Assembly (NCBI GenBank): GCA_005877675.1
Contig: VBNZ01000098.1
Location: 506 to 8,043, forward strand
DNA: 7,538 bases
Direction: 5' to 3'
Source of the DNA: Gammaproteobacteria bacterium
GTDB taxonomy: Bacteria; Pseudomonadota; Gammaproteobacteria; Xanthomonadales; Rhodanobacteraceae
The notes under the pieces were generated by a model. That model did not search any database and was not told where the DNA came from. It was given only the letters and a program-made list of their open reading frames with translations. Positions 1 to 5,706 of the stretch are shown here, piece by piece; the stretch's first letter is position 1, and every line of letters starts with the position of its first letter. Made by a program: the position numbers and the translations under genes.

Positions 1-1455
1 CTGACGCTTGGCGATCGAGCCTTCGGCGCGCGCGGCGTAGTGATCGAACACATGGAACAGCAGACCGGTGCCGGCGGTGACGGTGCGGAATTCGGTCTGG
101 AAACCGATCAGACCGCGCGCCGGAATGATGTATTCCAGGCGCACGCGGCCGCGTCCATCGGGCTCCATGTTTTTGAGCTGGCCCTTACGCGTACCGAGGC
201 GCTCCATCACGCCGCCCTGGAATTGTTCTTCCATGTCGACGACGAGCTGCTCGTACGGCTCGTGTGTCTCGCCATCGACTTGTTTCAGAATCACTTCGGG
301 GCGCGACACGGCAAGCTCGTAACCCTCGCGGCGCATCGTTTCGATCAACACCGACAGATGCAGTTCGCCGCGACCCGACACCTTGAACTTGTCCGGGTCT
401 TCGGTTTCTTCAACTTTCAGTGCGACGTTATGCAGCACTTCGCGCATTAGGCGTTCGCGAATCTGACGGCTGGTCATGAACTTGCCTTCGCGGCCACAGA
501 ACGGCGAGTTGTTGACCTGAAAGGTCATGCTGATCGTGGGCTCGTCAACCGTCATCACCGGAAGCCCTTCAGCTGCGTCGACCGCGCACACCGTATCGGA
601 AATGCTCAAGGACTCGATACCGGAAATCGCGATAATGTCGCCTGCTTCGGCCTCGGGCACTTCGCGGCGTTCCAGGCCCATGAAGCCCAGTACCTGCAGG
701 ACGCGCCCCTGGCGCTTCTTGCCTTCGCGATCGACGATCGCGACCGGCATGTTGGTGCGCACCTTGCCGCGCTGGATGCGGCCGATACCGATCAGACCAA
801 CATAGCTGTTGTAGTCGAGCTGCGACAGGCGCATCTGGAACGGGCCATCCGGATCGACCTGCGGCGCGTGCACGTGCTTCATGATCGCTTCGTACAGCGG
901 CGTCATGTCGCCTTCGCGCGCCTCGGGATCCAGGCTCGCATAACCGTGCAGGGCGGACGCGTACACCACCGGGAAATCGAGCTGCTCGTTGGTCGCGCCG
1001 AGGCGATCGAACAGGTCGAAGGTCTGATCGAGCACCCAGCCCGGACGCGCGCCGGGGCGGTCGACCTTGTTGATGACGACGATGGGCTTGAAGCCCATCT
1101 GAAACGCTTTCTGCGTGACGAAGCGCGTCTGCGGCATCGGGCCGTCCATCGCGTCGACCAGCAGCAGCACCGAGTCGACCATCGACAGCACGCGCTCGAC
1201 TTCGCCGCCGAAATCCGCATGTCCGGGCGTGTCGACGATATTGATGCGATTCTCGCGCCAGGTGATAGCCGTATTCTTGGCCAGGATCGTGATGCCACGT
1301 TCCTTTTCCTGATCGTTGGAGTCCATCACGCGTTCGGCGATCACGGTGCGTTCGCTGAACGTGCCGGACTGCCTGAGCAGGCAATCGACGAGGGTGGTCT
1401 TGCCATGGTCAACGTGGGCGACGATGGCGATATTGCGCAGGTTTTCTATGGACAT
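1..1455 (-). CDS. typA: Ribosome-associated translational GTPase TypA/BipA (C-terminus cut by window edge)
   Basis: TypA/BipA is an EF-G-like GTPase that binds the 70S ribosome and assists 50S subunit assembly and stress or cold adaptation. Read on the minus strand, the first 485 codons are open to the edge; the family is about 605-610 residues, so roughly 120 C-terminal residues are missing. Visible GTPase motifs are AHVDHGKTT (P-loop, residues 13-21), RGIT (53-56, switch I), DTPGH (75-79), NKVD (129-132) and an ASAL motif in the G5 position. Later come the EF-G-like stretches SQLDYNSYVG, SPFCGREGKF, RVEETED-type and SGRGELHLSVLIE, then MRREGYELAVSRP and RGLIGF. The start ATG (1453-1455) gives the family's usual N-terminus (MSIENLRNIAIVAHVDHGK). 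The gene is divergent from the cyclophilin gene and has its own TATAAT box. Sequence similarity is very strong throughout and I see no frameshift. Confidence 0.97.
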   Translation of the reverse strand, partial: MSIENLRNIAIVAHVDHGKTTLVDCLLRQSGTFSERTVIAERVMDSNDQEKERGITILAKNTAITWRENRINIVDTPGHADFGGEVERVLSMVDSVLLLVDAMDGPMPQTRFVTQKAFQMGFKPIVVINKVDRPGARPGWVLDQTFDLFDRLGATNEQLDFPVVYASALHGYASLDPEAREGDMTPLYEAIMKHVHAPQVDPDGPFQMRLSQLDYNSYVGLIGIGRIQRGKVRTNMPVAIVDREGKKRQGRVLQVLGFMGLERREVPEAEAGDIIAISGIESLSISDTVCAVDAAEGLPVMTVDEPTISMTFQVNNSPFCGREGKFMTSRQIRERLMREVLHNVALKVEETEDPDKFKVSGRGELHLSVLIETMRREGYELAVSRPEVILKQVDGETHEPYEQLVVDMEEQFQGGVMERLGTRKGQLKNMEPDGRGRVRLEYIIPARGLIGFQTEFRTVTAGTGLLFHVFDHYAARAEGSIAKRQ

Positions 1456-1463
1456 GGCGAGTG

Positions 1464-1478
1464 GCCCGCCTTGCGGGC
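1464..1478 (-). promoter_or_regulatory. Hairpin in the typA 5' leader overlapping the ribosome-binding region
   Basis: On the minus strand GCCCGC and GCGGGC form a perfect 6-bp stem around the loop AAG and end 8 bases before the typA start codon. The only Shine-Dalgarno-like bases (AAGG) lie in this loop and stem. A second, weaker pairing of GGCG with the CGCC directly before the ATG uses the same bases, so the two structures exclude each other. That the hairpin controls translation is inference. Confidence 0.5.
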
Positions 1479-1504
1479 GAGCTGAATGAAAAGGTAAGCC
1501 GATA

Positions 1505-1510
1505 ATTATA
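1505..1510 (-). promoter_or_regulatory. -10 box of the typA promoter
   Basis: The minus strand carries a perfect TATAAT here, 50 bases upstream of the typA start. It would give a 5' leader of roughly 40 bases containing the hairpin at 1464-1478. No good -35 hexamer stands 16-18 bases further upstream; the region reads GGAAAT or CGGAAA. Confidence 0.6.
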
Positions 1511-1577
1511 CCCTGATTTTGCTGGAATTTCCGCAGCGCAGCAGAAGTGCATGGTTGGGCTCGGCTGACCCTTCGGC

Positions 1578-1583
1578 TAAGAT
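1578..1583 (+). promoter_or_regulatory. Probable -10 box for the cyclophilin gene
   Basis: TAAGAT matches the -10 consensus at four of six positions. It sits 22 bases before the cyclophilin start and 13 bases before its Shine-Dalgarno sequence. A weak TTGGGC lies 18 bases upstream. The promoter would be back to back with that of typA in the 150-base divergent gap. Confidence 0.35.
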
Positions 1584-1605
1584 GCGCGCCCCAACGGAGA
1601 AGACC

Positions 1606-2124
1606 ATGAGCCAAGACCTGCAAGCCCATATCGCCACCTCGCGCGGCACGATTCATATCCGCCTGTTTCCCGAGCACACGCCGGTCACAGTCGCGAATTT
1701 CGTCAATCTCGCGCAGCACAAGTTCTACGATGGGCTGAGCTTCCATCGCGTCATTCCGGATTTCATGATTCAGGGCGGCTGTCCGGAGGGGTCGGGTCGC
1801 GGCGGTCCTGGTTATCGCTTCGGCGACGAGTTCGTCGCGCACTTGAAGCACAACAAGCCGGGCGTGCTGTCGATGGCGAATGCGGGACCGGGCACGAATG
1901 GGTCGCAGTTCTTCATCACGCACGTGGTCACGCCGTGGCTCGACGGCAAGCACACGGTGTTCGGGGAGATTATCGGCGCGGACGACCAGAAGGTCGTCGA
2001 GAGCATTCGCCAGGGCGACAAGATCGAGTCGGTCACGATCGTCGGTGACACCAGCGCCTTGTTCGCCGATCCAAAGATCGTGCCGCAGCTGGAACAATGG
2101 AACAAGGCGTTGGCAAGTCGCTGA
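1606..2124 (+). CDS. ppiB: Cytoplasmic peptidyl-prolyl cis-trans isomerase, cyclophilin type (PpiB-like)
   Basis: This 172-residue protein is a single-domain cyclophilin that catalyses cis-trans isomerisation of X-Pro bonds during protein folding. The fold is complete. FHRVIPDFMIQGG (residues 46-58) supplies the catalytic Arg48, plus Phe53 and Gln56. GPGTNGSQFFIT (94-105) supplies Gln101 and Phe103. PWLDGKHTVFGEI supplies Trp111 and His116. All classic active-site positions are therefore filled, and the GTNGSQFFIT form is closer to eukaryotic and Gram-positive cyclophilins than to E. coli PpiB. No signal peptide is visible, so it should be cytoplasmic. I chose the ATG at 1606 because GGAGA (1596-1600) lies 5 bases upstream; the frame is open back to 1519, but that extension has no cyclophilin character. 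It is transcribed alone, divergent from typA and closed by the terminator at 2150-2173. Confidence 0.95.
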   Translation: MSQDLQAHIATSRGTIHIRLFPEHTPVTVANFVNLAQHKFYDGLSFHRVIPDFMIQGGCPEGSGRGGPGYRFGDEFVAHLKHNKPGVLSMANAGPGTNGSQFFITHVVTPWLDGKHTVFGEIIGADDQKVVESIRQGDKIESVTIVGDTSALFADPKIVPQLEQWNKALASR

Positions 2125-2149
2125 CGAGATACGCGCAAATTGAACGCTG

Positions 2150-2173
2150 AAGGCCACCTGCGGGTGGCCTTTT
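2150..2173 (+). terminator. Rho-independent terminator of the cyclophilin gene
   Basis: A perfect 9-bp stem, AAGGCCACC (2150-2158) with GGTGGCCTT (2163-2171), closes on the tetraloop TGCG, a UNCG-type loop with a C-G closing pair. It is followed by TTGTTTG and lies 26 bases after the stop codon. Confidence 0.9.
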
Positions 2174-2225
2174 GTTTGCGACATAGTTTTATATCGCTCA
2201 GCAATTGCAGGGTTTTGTTCATGGG

Positions 2226-2323
2226 GATTTAGGGCGATTACCTGATCGCCTGGGTGCAGCGCGGCGCGTAACTTGGCGCGGCCGGTTCGCGCCGCGTCGG
2301 GCGATCGGCACTCCCCCTAAATC
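2226..2323 (+). promoter_or_regulatory. Long nested hairpin leader upstream of the secreted-protein gene
   Basis: Almost the whole element folds on itself. The outer stem is GATTTAGGG (2226-2234) with CCCTAAATC (2315-2323), 9 perfect pairs. The middle stem is GATCGCC (2244-2250) with GGCGATC (2300-2306), 7 perfect pairs, extended by C2242-G2308 and two G-T wobbles. The inner stem is CGCGGCGCG (2260-2268) with CGCGCCGCG (2288-2296), 9 perfect pairs. A further bulged helix of 6 pairs (2270-2276 with 2282-2287) closes on CGCGG. A competing local hairpin, GGCGAT (2233-2238) with ATCGCC (2245-2250), would break the outer and middle stems. The outer stem ends 7 bases before the Shine-Dalgarno bases of the next gene. 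I do not recognise a known riboswitch or repeat family. A cis-acting RNA, an independent small RNA or a REP/MITE-like repeat are all possible. Confidence 0.6.
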
Positions 2324-2341
2324 AAGCAGCAAAGGTGAACC

Positions 2342-3082
2342 ATGAACAAGGCAAGTAACTATCGCGCGCCGCGCCGCGCTCCGATCGCCCTGGCAGTGGC
2401 AGCATTCGCTTTCTCGGCCTGGGTCTATGCGCAAAATCCGGCACAAAACTCTGCGCCCGTAAAGGCGGCGCAAAATCCGCAGGCGCCGGTCGCCATGGCG
2501 AATGCGGGCGGCTCGGACAAAGTCGACGCTTCGGCGTCCGATCCGAAACTGCTGAAGACACCGCTCGGCGCAATCAAGGCAGCCGCGCTAGCGCCGACCG
2601 AACTGCTCACTTCGACGTTCTTCACTCCGGCGAACAAGGATCTGTTGATCGATTTCTCCGGCGAATGCGCGGTGTACACGCATACGAGCGTCTCGGGTGG
2701 AGCCTCGGGTACGCCCAGCGATGAGGCCGCTGCAGGCGTGCGCGTCTGGATCGAGCTCGACGGCCAGCCGGTGCCCGTCTCGACCAAAGCCAATCCGCCG
2801 GACGACGGTCAGGTTGGCCTGTGCAGCCGCACCGAGAATCTGACCACGACGCTGAGCGATGCGGAATACGTCGATCTGTTCCAGTATTCCAAGGCGGCGC
2901 ACGCCTTCAATTGGGCAGTGCTCAATGTCGAGGCGGGTATGCACACGGTACGCGTGCTGGCGCAGATCAATGCGCGCACGACCAGTGGCGGCGACGGCGA
3001 AGCCGCCGCTCTGATCGGCAAGCGCTCGGTCAATATCGAAGAAGTGACGCCGCATGAATCGGCCGGAGCGGGCGGCGGTTAA
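2342..3082 (+). CDS. Secreted protein of unknown function
   Basis: I do not recognise the family. The 246-residue product begins with basic residues (R8, R11, R12), then a hydrophobic stretch (about 14-28) ending in WVYA-QN, a good signal peptidase I site after Ala30. A Gln/Asn/Pro/Ala-rich linker follows (about 31-65) with AQNP repeated. The rest (about 85-236) looks like a beta-sandwich: alternating strands such as DLLIDFSG, VRVWIELDG, NWAVLNVEAGMHTVRVLAQIN and KRSVNIEEV. Cys109 and Cys161 are the only cysteines and could form a disulfide in the periplasm. The tail is Gly/Ala-rich. It lacks a lipobox, a second membrane segment or an obvious catalytic motif. The ATG at 2342 has a good Shine-Dalgarno sequence (AAAGGTGA, 2331-2338). 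It is monocistronic: a terminator lies upstream, a structured leader precedes it and a strong terminator follows. Confidence 0.85.
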   Translation: MNKASNYRAPRRAPIALAVAAFAFSAWVYAQNPAQNSAPVKAAQNPQAPVAMANAGGSDKVDASASDPKLLKTPLGAIKAAALAPTELLTSTFFTPANKDLLIDFSGECAVYTHTSVSGGASGTPSDEAAAGVRVWIELDGQPVPVSTKANPPDDGQVGLCSRTENLTTTLSDAEYVDLFQYSKAAHAFNWAVLNVEAGMHTVRVLAQINARTTSGGDGEAAALIGKRSVNIEEVTPHESAGAGGG

Positions 3083-3086
3083 GCAC

Positions 3087-3101
3087 GAGCGAGCTTCGCT
3101 C
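3087..3101 (+). other. Small hairpin just after the secreted-protein stop codon
   Basis: GAGCGA (3087-3092) and TCGCTC (3096-3101) pair perfectly around GCT. There is no T-run, so it is not a terminator by itself. It precedes the true terminator by 13 bases and may protect the 3' end of the mRNA. Confidence 0.45.
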
Positions 3102-3114
3102 TAACGCTCCGAAC

Positions 3115-3146
3115 GCGAGCGCGATATTCGTCGCGCTCGCTTTTTT
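3115..3146 (+). terminator. Strong Rho-independent terminator of the secreted-protein gene
   Basis: A perfect 10-bp stem, GCGAGCGCGA (3115-3124) with TCGCGCTCGC (3131-3140), has loop TATTCG and is followed at once by six T (3141-3146). It separates the secreted-protein gene from the rsbT operon, which therefore needs its own promoter. Confidence 0.93.
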
Positions 3147-3215
3147 GTATGCGCGTATCGTGCCGTCATTCTTGTTTTGCCGAACGCGCATTCAGCATCC
3201 AGTTGCACAACGCGT

Positions 3216-3300
3216 GATTGAATTGTCGACCGATCAACCAGGCATGCCACCTGCGTTGGTCGTCGCAGCACGCGGCGACTTGTGCGGTGCAATTTCAATC
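3216..3300 (+). promoter_or_regulatory. Possible folded leader in front of the RsbT-like gene
   Basis: GATTGAATTG (3216-3225) pairs with CAATTTCAATC (3290-3300): ten pairs and one bulged T (3293). Within lie a GGCATGCC palindrome (3241-3248) and two mutually exclusive 5-bp stems that share G3262: CGACC (3227-3231) with GGTCG (3258-3262), or GTCGC (3262-3266) with GCGAC (3275-3279). The long stem ends one base before the ATG at 3302. No Shine-Dalgarno sequence is visible here. I also see no convincing promoter between the terminator and this point. The stem is long enough to notice but could be chance. Confidence 0.35.
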
Positions 3301-3301
3301 G

Positions 3302-3727
3302 ATGCAAGATGTAAAGGCCACCGCCGTGGCCGGGCAATACACATTGGTTGTCGTCAATCACGGCGACATCATCAAGGCGCGCTACCGTGGCCGCGCGCTC
3401 GCGCATGCATTGGGTTTCAGTCCCGCCGTCACGACCTTGCTCGTCAGCGCGATTTCCGAACTGACAGGCAACATCGTGCGTTATGCCGACGCCGGCACGC
3501 TACGACTGCGCGCGGTGCGTAAGCGCAGCCGTATCGGGCTCGCGATCAGCGCGCGTGATCGCGGGCCAGGTATCGCCGAGGTCGAGCGCGCGCTGGTGGG
3601 CGGCTACTCCACTTCGGGTCGCCTGGGGCTCGGACTCTGCAGCGTCAACGCAATCATGGACGAAATGCGCGTGACGAGCCGCGCGGGACGCGGTACCGCG
3701 ATTACCGCGGTGAAGTGGCAGGAATGA
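3302..3727 (+). CDS. rsbT: RsbT-like serine/threonine switch kinase (GHKL ATPase)
   Basis: In Bacillus, RsbT phosphorylates the stressosome proteins RsbS and RsbR and, once released, binds the N-terminus of the phosphatase RsbU. This 141-residue product matches RsbT closely in length (133) and motifs: HGDIIKARYRGRALAHALGF near the start, the ATP-binding N-box AISELTGNIVRYA (Glu53, Asn57), DRGPGI (Asp86, Gly88, Gly90), the GYSTSGRLGLGL lid (101-112) and the C-terminal GRGTAITAVKW. STSG-LG-GL and GPGI separate it from RsbW-type anti-sigma factors. The first ATG (3302) gives a product that begins about ten residues before the RsbT homology; the frame is open only to a TGA at 3215-3217, with TTG (3218) and GTG (3287) as alternative starts. 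No clear ribosome-binding site is visible. It is the first gene of a three-gene operon, 12 bases before the kinase gene. No RsbS or RsbR gene is nearby. Confidence 0.88.
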   Translation: MQDVKATAVAGQYTLVVVNHGDIIKARYRGRALAHALGFSPAVTTLLVSAISELTGNIVRYADAGTLRLRAVRKRSRIGLAISARDRGPGIAEVERALVGGYSTSGRLGLGLCSVNAIMDEMRVTSRAGRGTAITAVKWQE

Positions 3728-3739
3728 GCGTGCTGACGC

Positions 3740-4690
3740 ATGGATAAGCCGGTCGCCGATCTGCGCATGCTTTATCGTGAAGCCTTGGCCGATTTTCTCG
3801 CGCGCGTGGACGAGAGCGGCTTGCAGCGCGCGTATGAATTGGGTTGTGAGGCCGTTGCCGCCGGTACGGGCTTGCTCGAACTCGTGGCGCTGCATCGTGA
3901 GGAGGCAGATGACTTACTGAATGCGCGACGTGGCGCGAGTATGTCGACACTTCACGGGCGCTCACTGCATTTTTTGAGCGAGAGTCTCGCGCCGTTCGCG
4001 CTGCTGCATTTGCAGGGCATGCAGGCCAACGCGGCATTGCGACAAATGCATGAGCTGATGGAGCAGGAGACCGGGCGCATCGCGCAAGCGCTGCACGATC
4101 AGGCGGCATCAGCGCTTTCAATGATCTACCTCGATGTCGCAGAAGTTGCACGAGAGGCGTCGAGTGTCAGCCTTGGGGTGCGGCTCGGCCGCATCGTCAA
4201 AGAACTCGATCGTCTGCGCCAACACCTGCGCCATTTTTCGCATGAACTGCGGCCGCCGCTGCTCGATCAGTATGGCCTTGTGCCCGCAATGCGCTCTCTC
4301 GCCGACGGATTCGCCAGGCGCGCTGGTTTGATGATTACGCTTGCCGGTGATGCCGAAGTGTCGGTGCCTGATCCGATGGCGACCGTAGCCTACCGCGTTA
4401 TGCACGAAGCGCTGACCAATGTGGTGCGCCACGCTCGCGCGCGTACTGTGGAGCTCAATGTGCGCGTGCGCGGCAAGCATCTGCGTTGCACGGTCCGCGA
4501 CGACGGCATCGGCTTCGATCGCACGCGGCGTCGCACAAACATCAGCGCGGGCCTGGGCCTGATTGGCATGCGCGAACGCGTGAACGCCATCAACGGCAGC
4601 CTGCGTATCTCATCGGCGCCGGGGCGTGGCACCGTCGTGCGTGTTGCGCTGCCGCGTTTGCTTCCATCAGCACAGGTGCAGCACGGATGA
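3740..4690 (+). CDS. Soluble NarL-class sensor histidine kinase with RsbU-like N-terminal domain
   Basis: The 316-residue protein has no membrane segment and should be cytoplasmic. Residues about 8-100 resemble the N-terminal RsbT-docking domain of Bacillus RsbU (Pfam RsbU_N): a Tyr12-Leu16 helix, SGLQRAYELG, LVALHR (48-53, aligning with RsbU's IISIHR) and a helical run ending AALR (98-101). A HisKA_3 domain follows: GRIAQALHD carries the phospho-acceptor His119 and Asp120, and FSHELRPPLLDQYGL (166-180) is the second helix signature. The GHKL ATPase domain shows HEALTNVVRHA (N-box, Glu223, Asn227), DDGIGFD (254-260) and GLGLIGMRERV (271-281). The position four after Asp120 is Ser124, where NarX-type kinases have Gln or His needed for phosphatase activity. 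Only a distant AGGA (3720-3723) precedes the ATG, so translation is probably coupled to rsbT. Its partner is the overlapping response regulator. Confidence 0.92.
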   Translation: MDKPVADLRMLYREALADFLARVDESGLQRAYELGCEAVAAGTGLLELVALHREEADDLLNARRGASMSTLHGRSLHFLSESLAPFALLHLQGMQANAALRQMHELMEQETGRIAQALHDQAASALSMIYLDVAEVAREASSVSLGVRLGRIVKELDRLRQHLRHFSHELRPPLLDQYGLVPAMRSLADGFARRAGLMITLAGDAEVSVPDPMATVAYRVMHEALTNVVRHARARTVELNVRVRGKHLRCTVRDDGIGFDRTRRRTNISAGLGLIGMRERVNAINGSLRISSAPGRGTVVRVALPRLLPSAQVQHG

Positions 4691-5313
4691 CCCTGCTGCT
4701 TGCCGACGATCATGCGATGTTCCGGGAGAGTCTGCGCGTATTGCTTGAGCGCGAGGGCTTCGCGATTGCCGTAGAGGCGACCAATGGTCTCGAAGCGGTG
4801 CGGTTGGCAAGGGAGCACCATCCCACGATTGCCGTGCTCGATATCGGCATGCCGTTTTTGAACGGCATCGATGCCGCGCGTCAGATGCACAAACGCGTTC
4901 CAGACTGCGCGGTGATCGTTCTGACCATGTTCGAGGACGACATGCACGTGCTCGCCGCCCTGCGTGCCGGAGTGCGCGGCTATGTGTTGAAGGCGCAGGC
5001 CGCGAGCGACCTCGTCGCAGCGATCCGCGAAGTCGAGCGCGGCGCGGTGTATTTGAGTCCCGGCATCTCGCACACGCTGGTCGAACACTGGCTCAAGCAC
5101 ACCGATGCCGGGGGCGATCCGCTGACCGAGCGCGAGCGGCAGGTGCTGCAGCTGGTCGCCGAGGGCAAGAGCCTGCGCGAGATCGCCGGCATCCTGAGCA
5201 TCAGTGCGAAGACCGCCGATTCGCATCGCACGCGCATGATGAACAAGCTCGATCTGCACAATACCGCGGCGCTTGTACGCTATGCAGTGCGCAGCGGGCT
5301 GGTACAGGCATGA
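4687..5313 (+). CDS. NarL/FixJ-family response regulator (receiver plus LuxR-type DNA-binding domain)
   Basis: This 208-residue transcription factor is the evident partner of the upstream kinase; its ATG overlaps the kinase stop codon as ATGA, which implies translational coupling. The receiver domain (1-118) has Asp7-Asp8 for magnesium, the phospho-acceptor Asp52 in VLDIGMP, Thr80 in LTMF and Lys102 in YVLKA, so it should be phosphorylatable. A short linker leads to a LuxR/GerE helix-turn-helix (145-205): LTERERQVLQLVAEGKSLREIA, then ISAKTADSHRTRMMNKL, where the usual family consensus is KTVESHR. The start at 4687 is preceded by AGGTG (4674-4678). Longer open frames upstream overlap the kinase and are not homologous. 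Its targets are unknown; no LuxR-type operator can be assigned by eye. A bidirectional terminator follows. Confidence 0.95.
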   Translation: MTLLLADDHAMFRESLRVLLEREGFAIAVEATNGLEAVRLAREHHPTIAVLDIGMPFLNGIDAARQMHKRVPDCAVIVLTMFEDDMHVLAALRAGVRGYVLKAQAASDLVAAIREVERGAVYLSPGISHTLVEHWLKHTDAGGDPLTERERQVLQLVAEGKSLREIAGILSISAKTADSHRTRMMNKLDLHNTAALVRYAVRSGLVQA

Positions 5314-5333
5314 TCGGGGAGGAGTCGCACAAC

Positions 5334-5363
5334 AAAAAAGCCGCCTTGCGAGGCGGCCTTTTT
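5334..5363. terminator. Bidirectional terminator between the response regulator and the GlsB-like gene
   Basis: GCCGCCT (5340-5346) and AGGCGGC (5351-5357) form a 7-bp stem around TGCG. Six A precede it and C plus five T follow, so both strands have a T-run after the hairpin. It lies in the 67-base gap between the two convergent genes and serves both. Confidence 0.92.
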
Positions 5364-5380
5364 GCCGGCGTCAGCAGCGA

Positions 5381-5638
5381 TTACAAGTAGCCAAGCTGCT
5401 TTGCGCAGAACAATAGGATAACCGCTCCGACGATCGACATCAGGATGCCCGCCGGATGAAACGGCGCGCCAGCGGCCGGCCTGCTGATCAGGCTGCCGAT
5501 CAGGCCGCCGACGATCGAGCCGCCGATACCGAGCAGTACGGTCATGATGAAACCAAGGTGGATCGCGCCGGGATAGAAGAAGCGCGCGAGGAGACCCACG
5601 ATGAAACCGACGATGACGGACCAGATGATATGCAGCAT
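5381..5638 (-). CDS. GlsB/YeaQ/YmgE family (transglycosylase-associated) small membrane protein
   Basis: The 85-residue protein consists mainly of three hydrophobic segments: about 3-20 (IIWSVIVGFIVGLLARF), 28-51 (HLGFIMTVLLGIGGSIVGGLIG) and 63-79 (AGILMSIVGAVILLF). The glycine pattern GIGGSIVGGLIG and the motif GLLARFFYPG are typical of this family, whose usual length is 80-90 residues. Family members are often stress- or stationary-phase-induced inner-membrane proteins; their molecular role is poorly defined and the transglycosylase name should not be read as enzymatic. The ATG at 5636-5638 has a strong Shine-Dalgarno sequence (GGAGG, minus strand 5644-5648). The frame is open further upstream, but without family resemblance. 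It is convergent with the response regulator and divergent from the aminotransferase. Confidence 0.92.
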   Translation of the reverse strand: MLHIIWSVIVGFIVGLLARFFYPGAIHLGFIMTVLLGIGGSIVGGLIGSLISRPAAGAPFHPAGILMSIVGAVILLFCAKQLGYL

Positions 5639-5700
5639 GCCAACCTCCGTTGATAGCAATGATGCGAAAGTCCGCCCAGGACGAACGGACGTGCCGCGCG

Positions 5701-5706
5701 AGTCTA
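5701..5706 (-). promoter_or_regulatory. Possible sigma-S-like -10 box for the GlsB-like gene
   Basis: The minus strand reads TGCTAGACT, with TAGACT as the hexamer 63 bases upstream of the start codon. It is one base away from CTATACT, the -10 form favoured by the stationary-phase sigma factor. No clear -35 is present, which is common for such promoters. Confidence 0.35.

Noticed and set aside
569..1384. 271-codon minus-strand open frame within typA
   Set aside because: It is in another frame of the same strand as TypA, is Arg-rich and shows no domain; TypA itself explains the region.
868..1485. 205-codon open frame on the plus strand opposite typA
   Set aside because: It is antisense to a fully convincing TypA reading frame and has no recognisable motif; it comes from codon bias in GC-rich DNA.
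1519..1605. N-terminal extension of the cyclophilin
   Set aside because: The extra 29 residues lack homology, cover the likely promoter and ignore the good Shine-Dalgarno sequence before the ATG at 1606.
2226..2323. Integron attC site or insertion-sequence end
   Set aside because: The nested hairpin lacks the attC core sequences, and I see no target-site duplication, integrase or transposase nearby.
3145..3522. Open frame overlapping the start of rsbT, considered as an RsbS-like or broken gene
   Set aside because: The product shows no STAS-domain pattern, and its second half is simply rsbT read out of frame.
4390..5259. 289-codon minus-strand open frame opposite the kinase and regulator genes
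   Set aside because: Both sense genes carry complete family motifs over this stretch; the antisense product is low-complexity and without homology that I can see.
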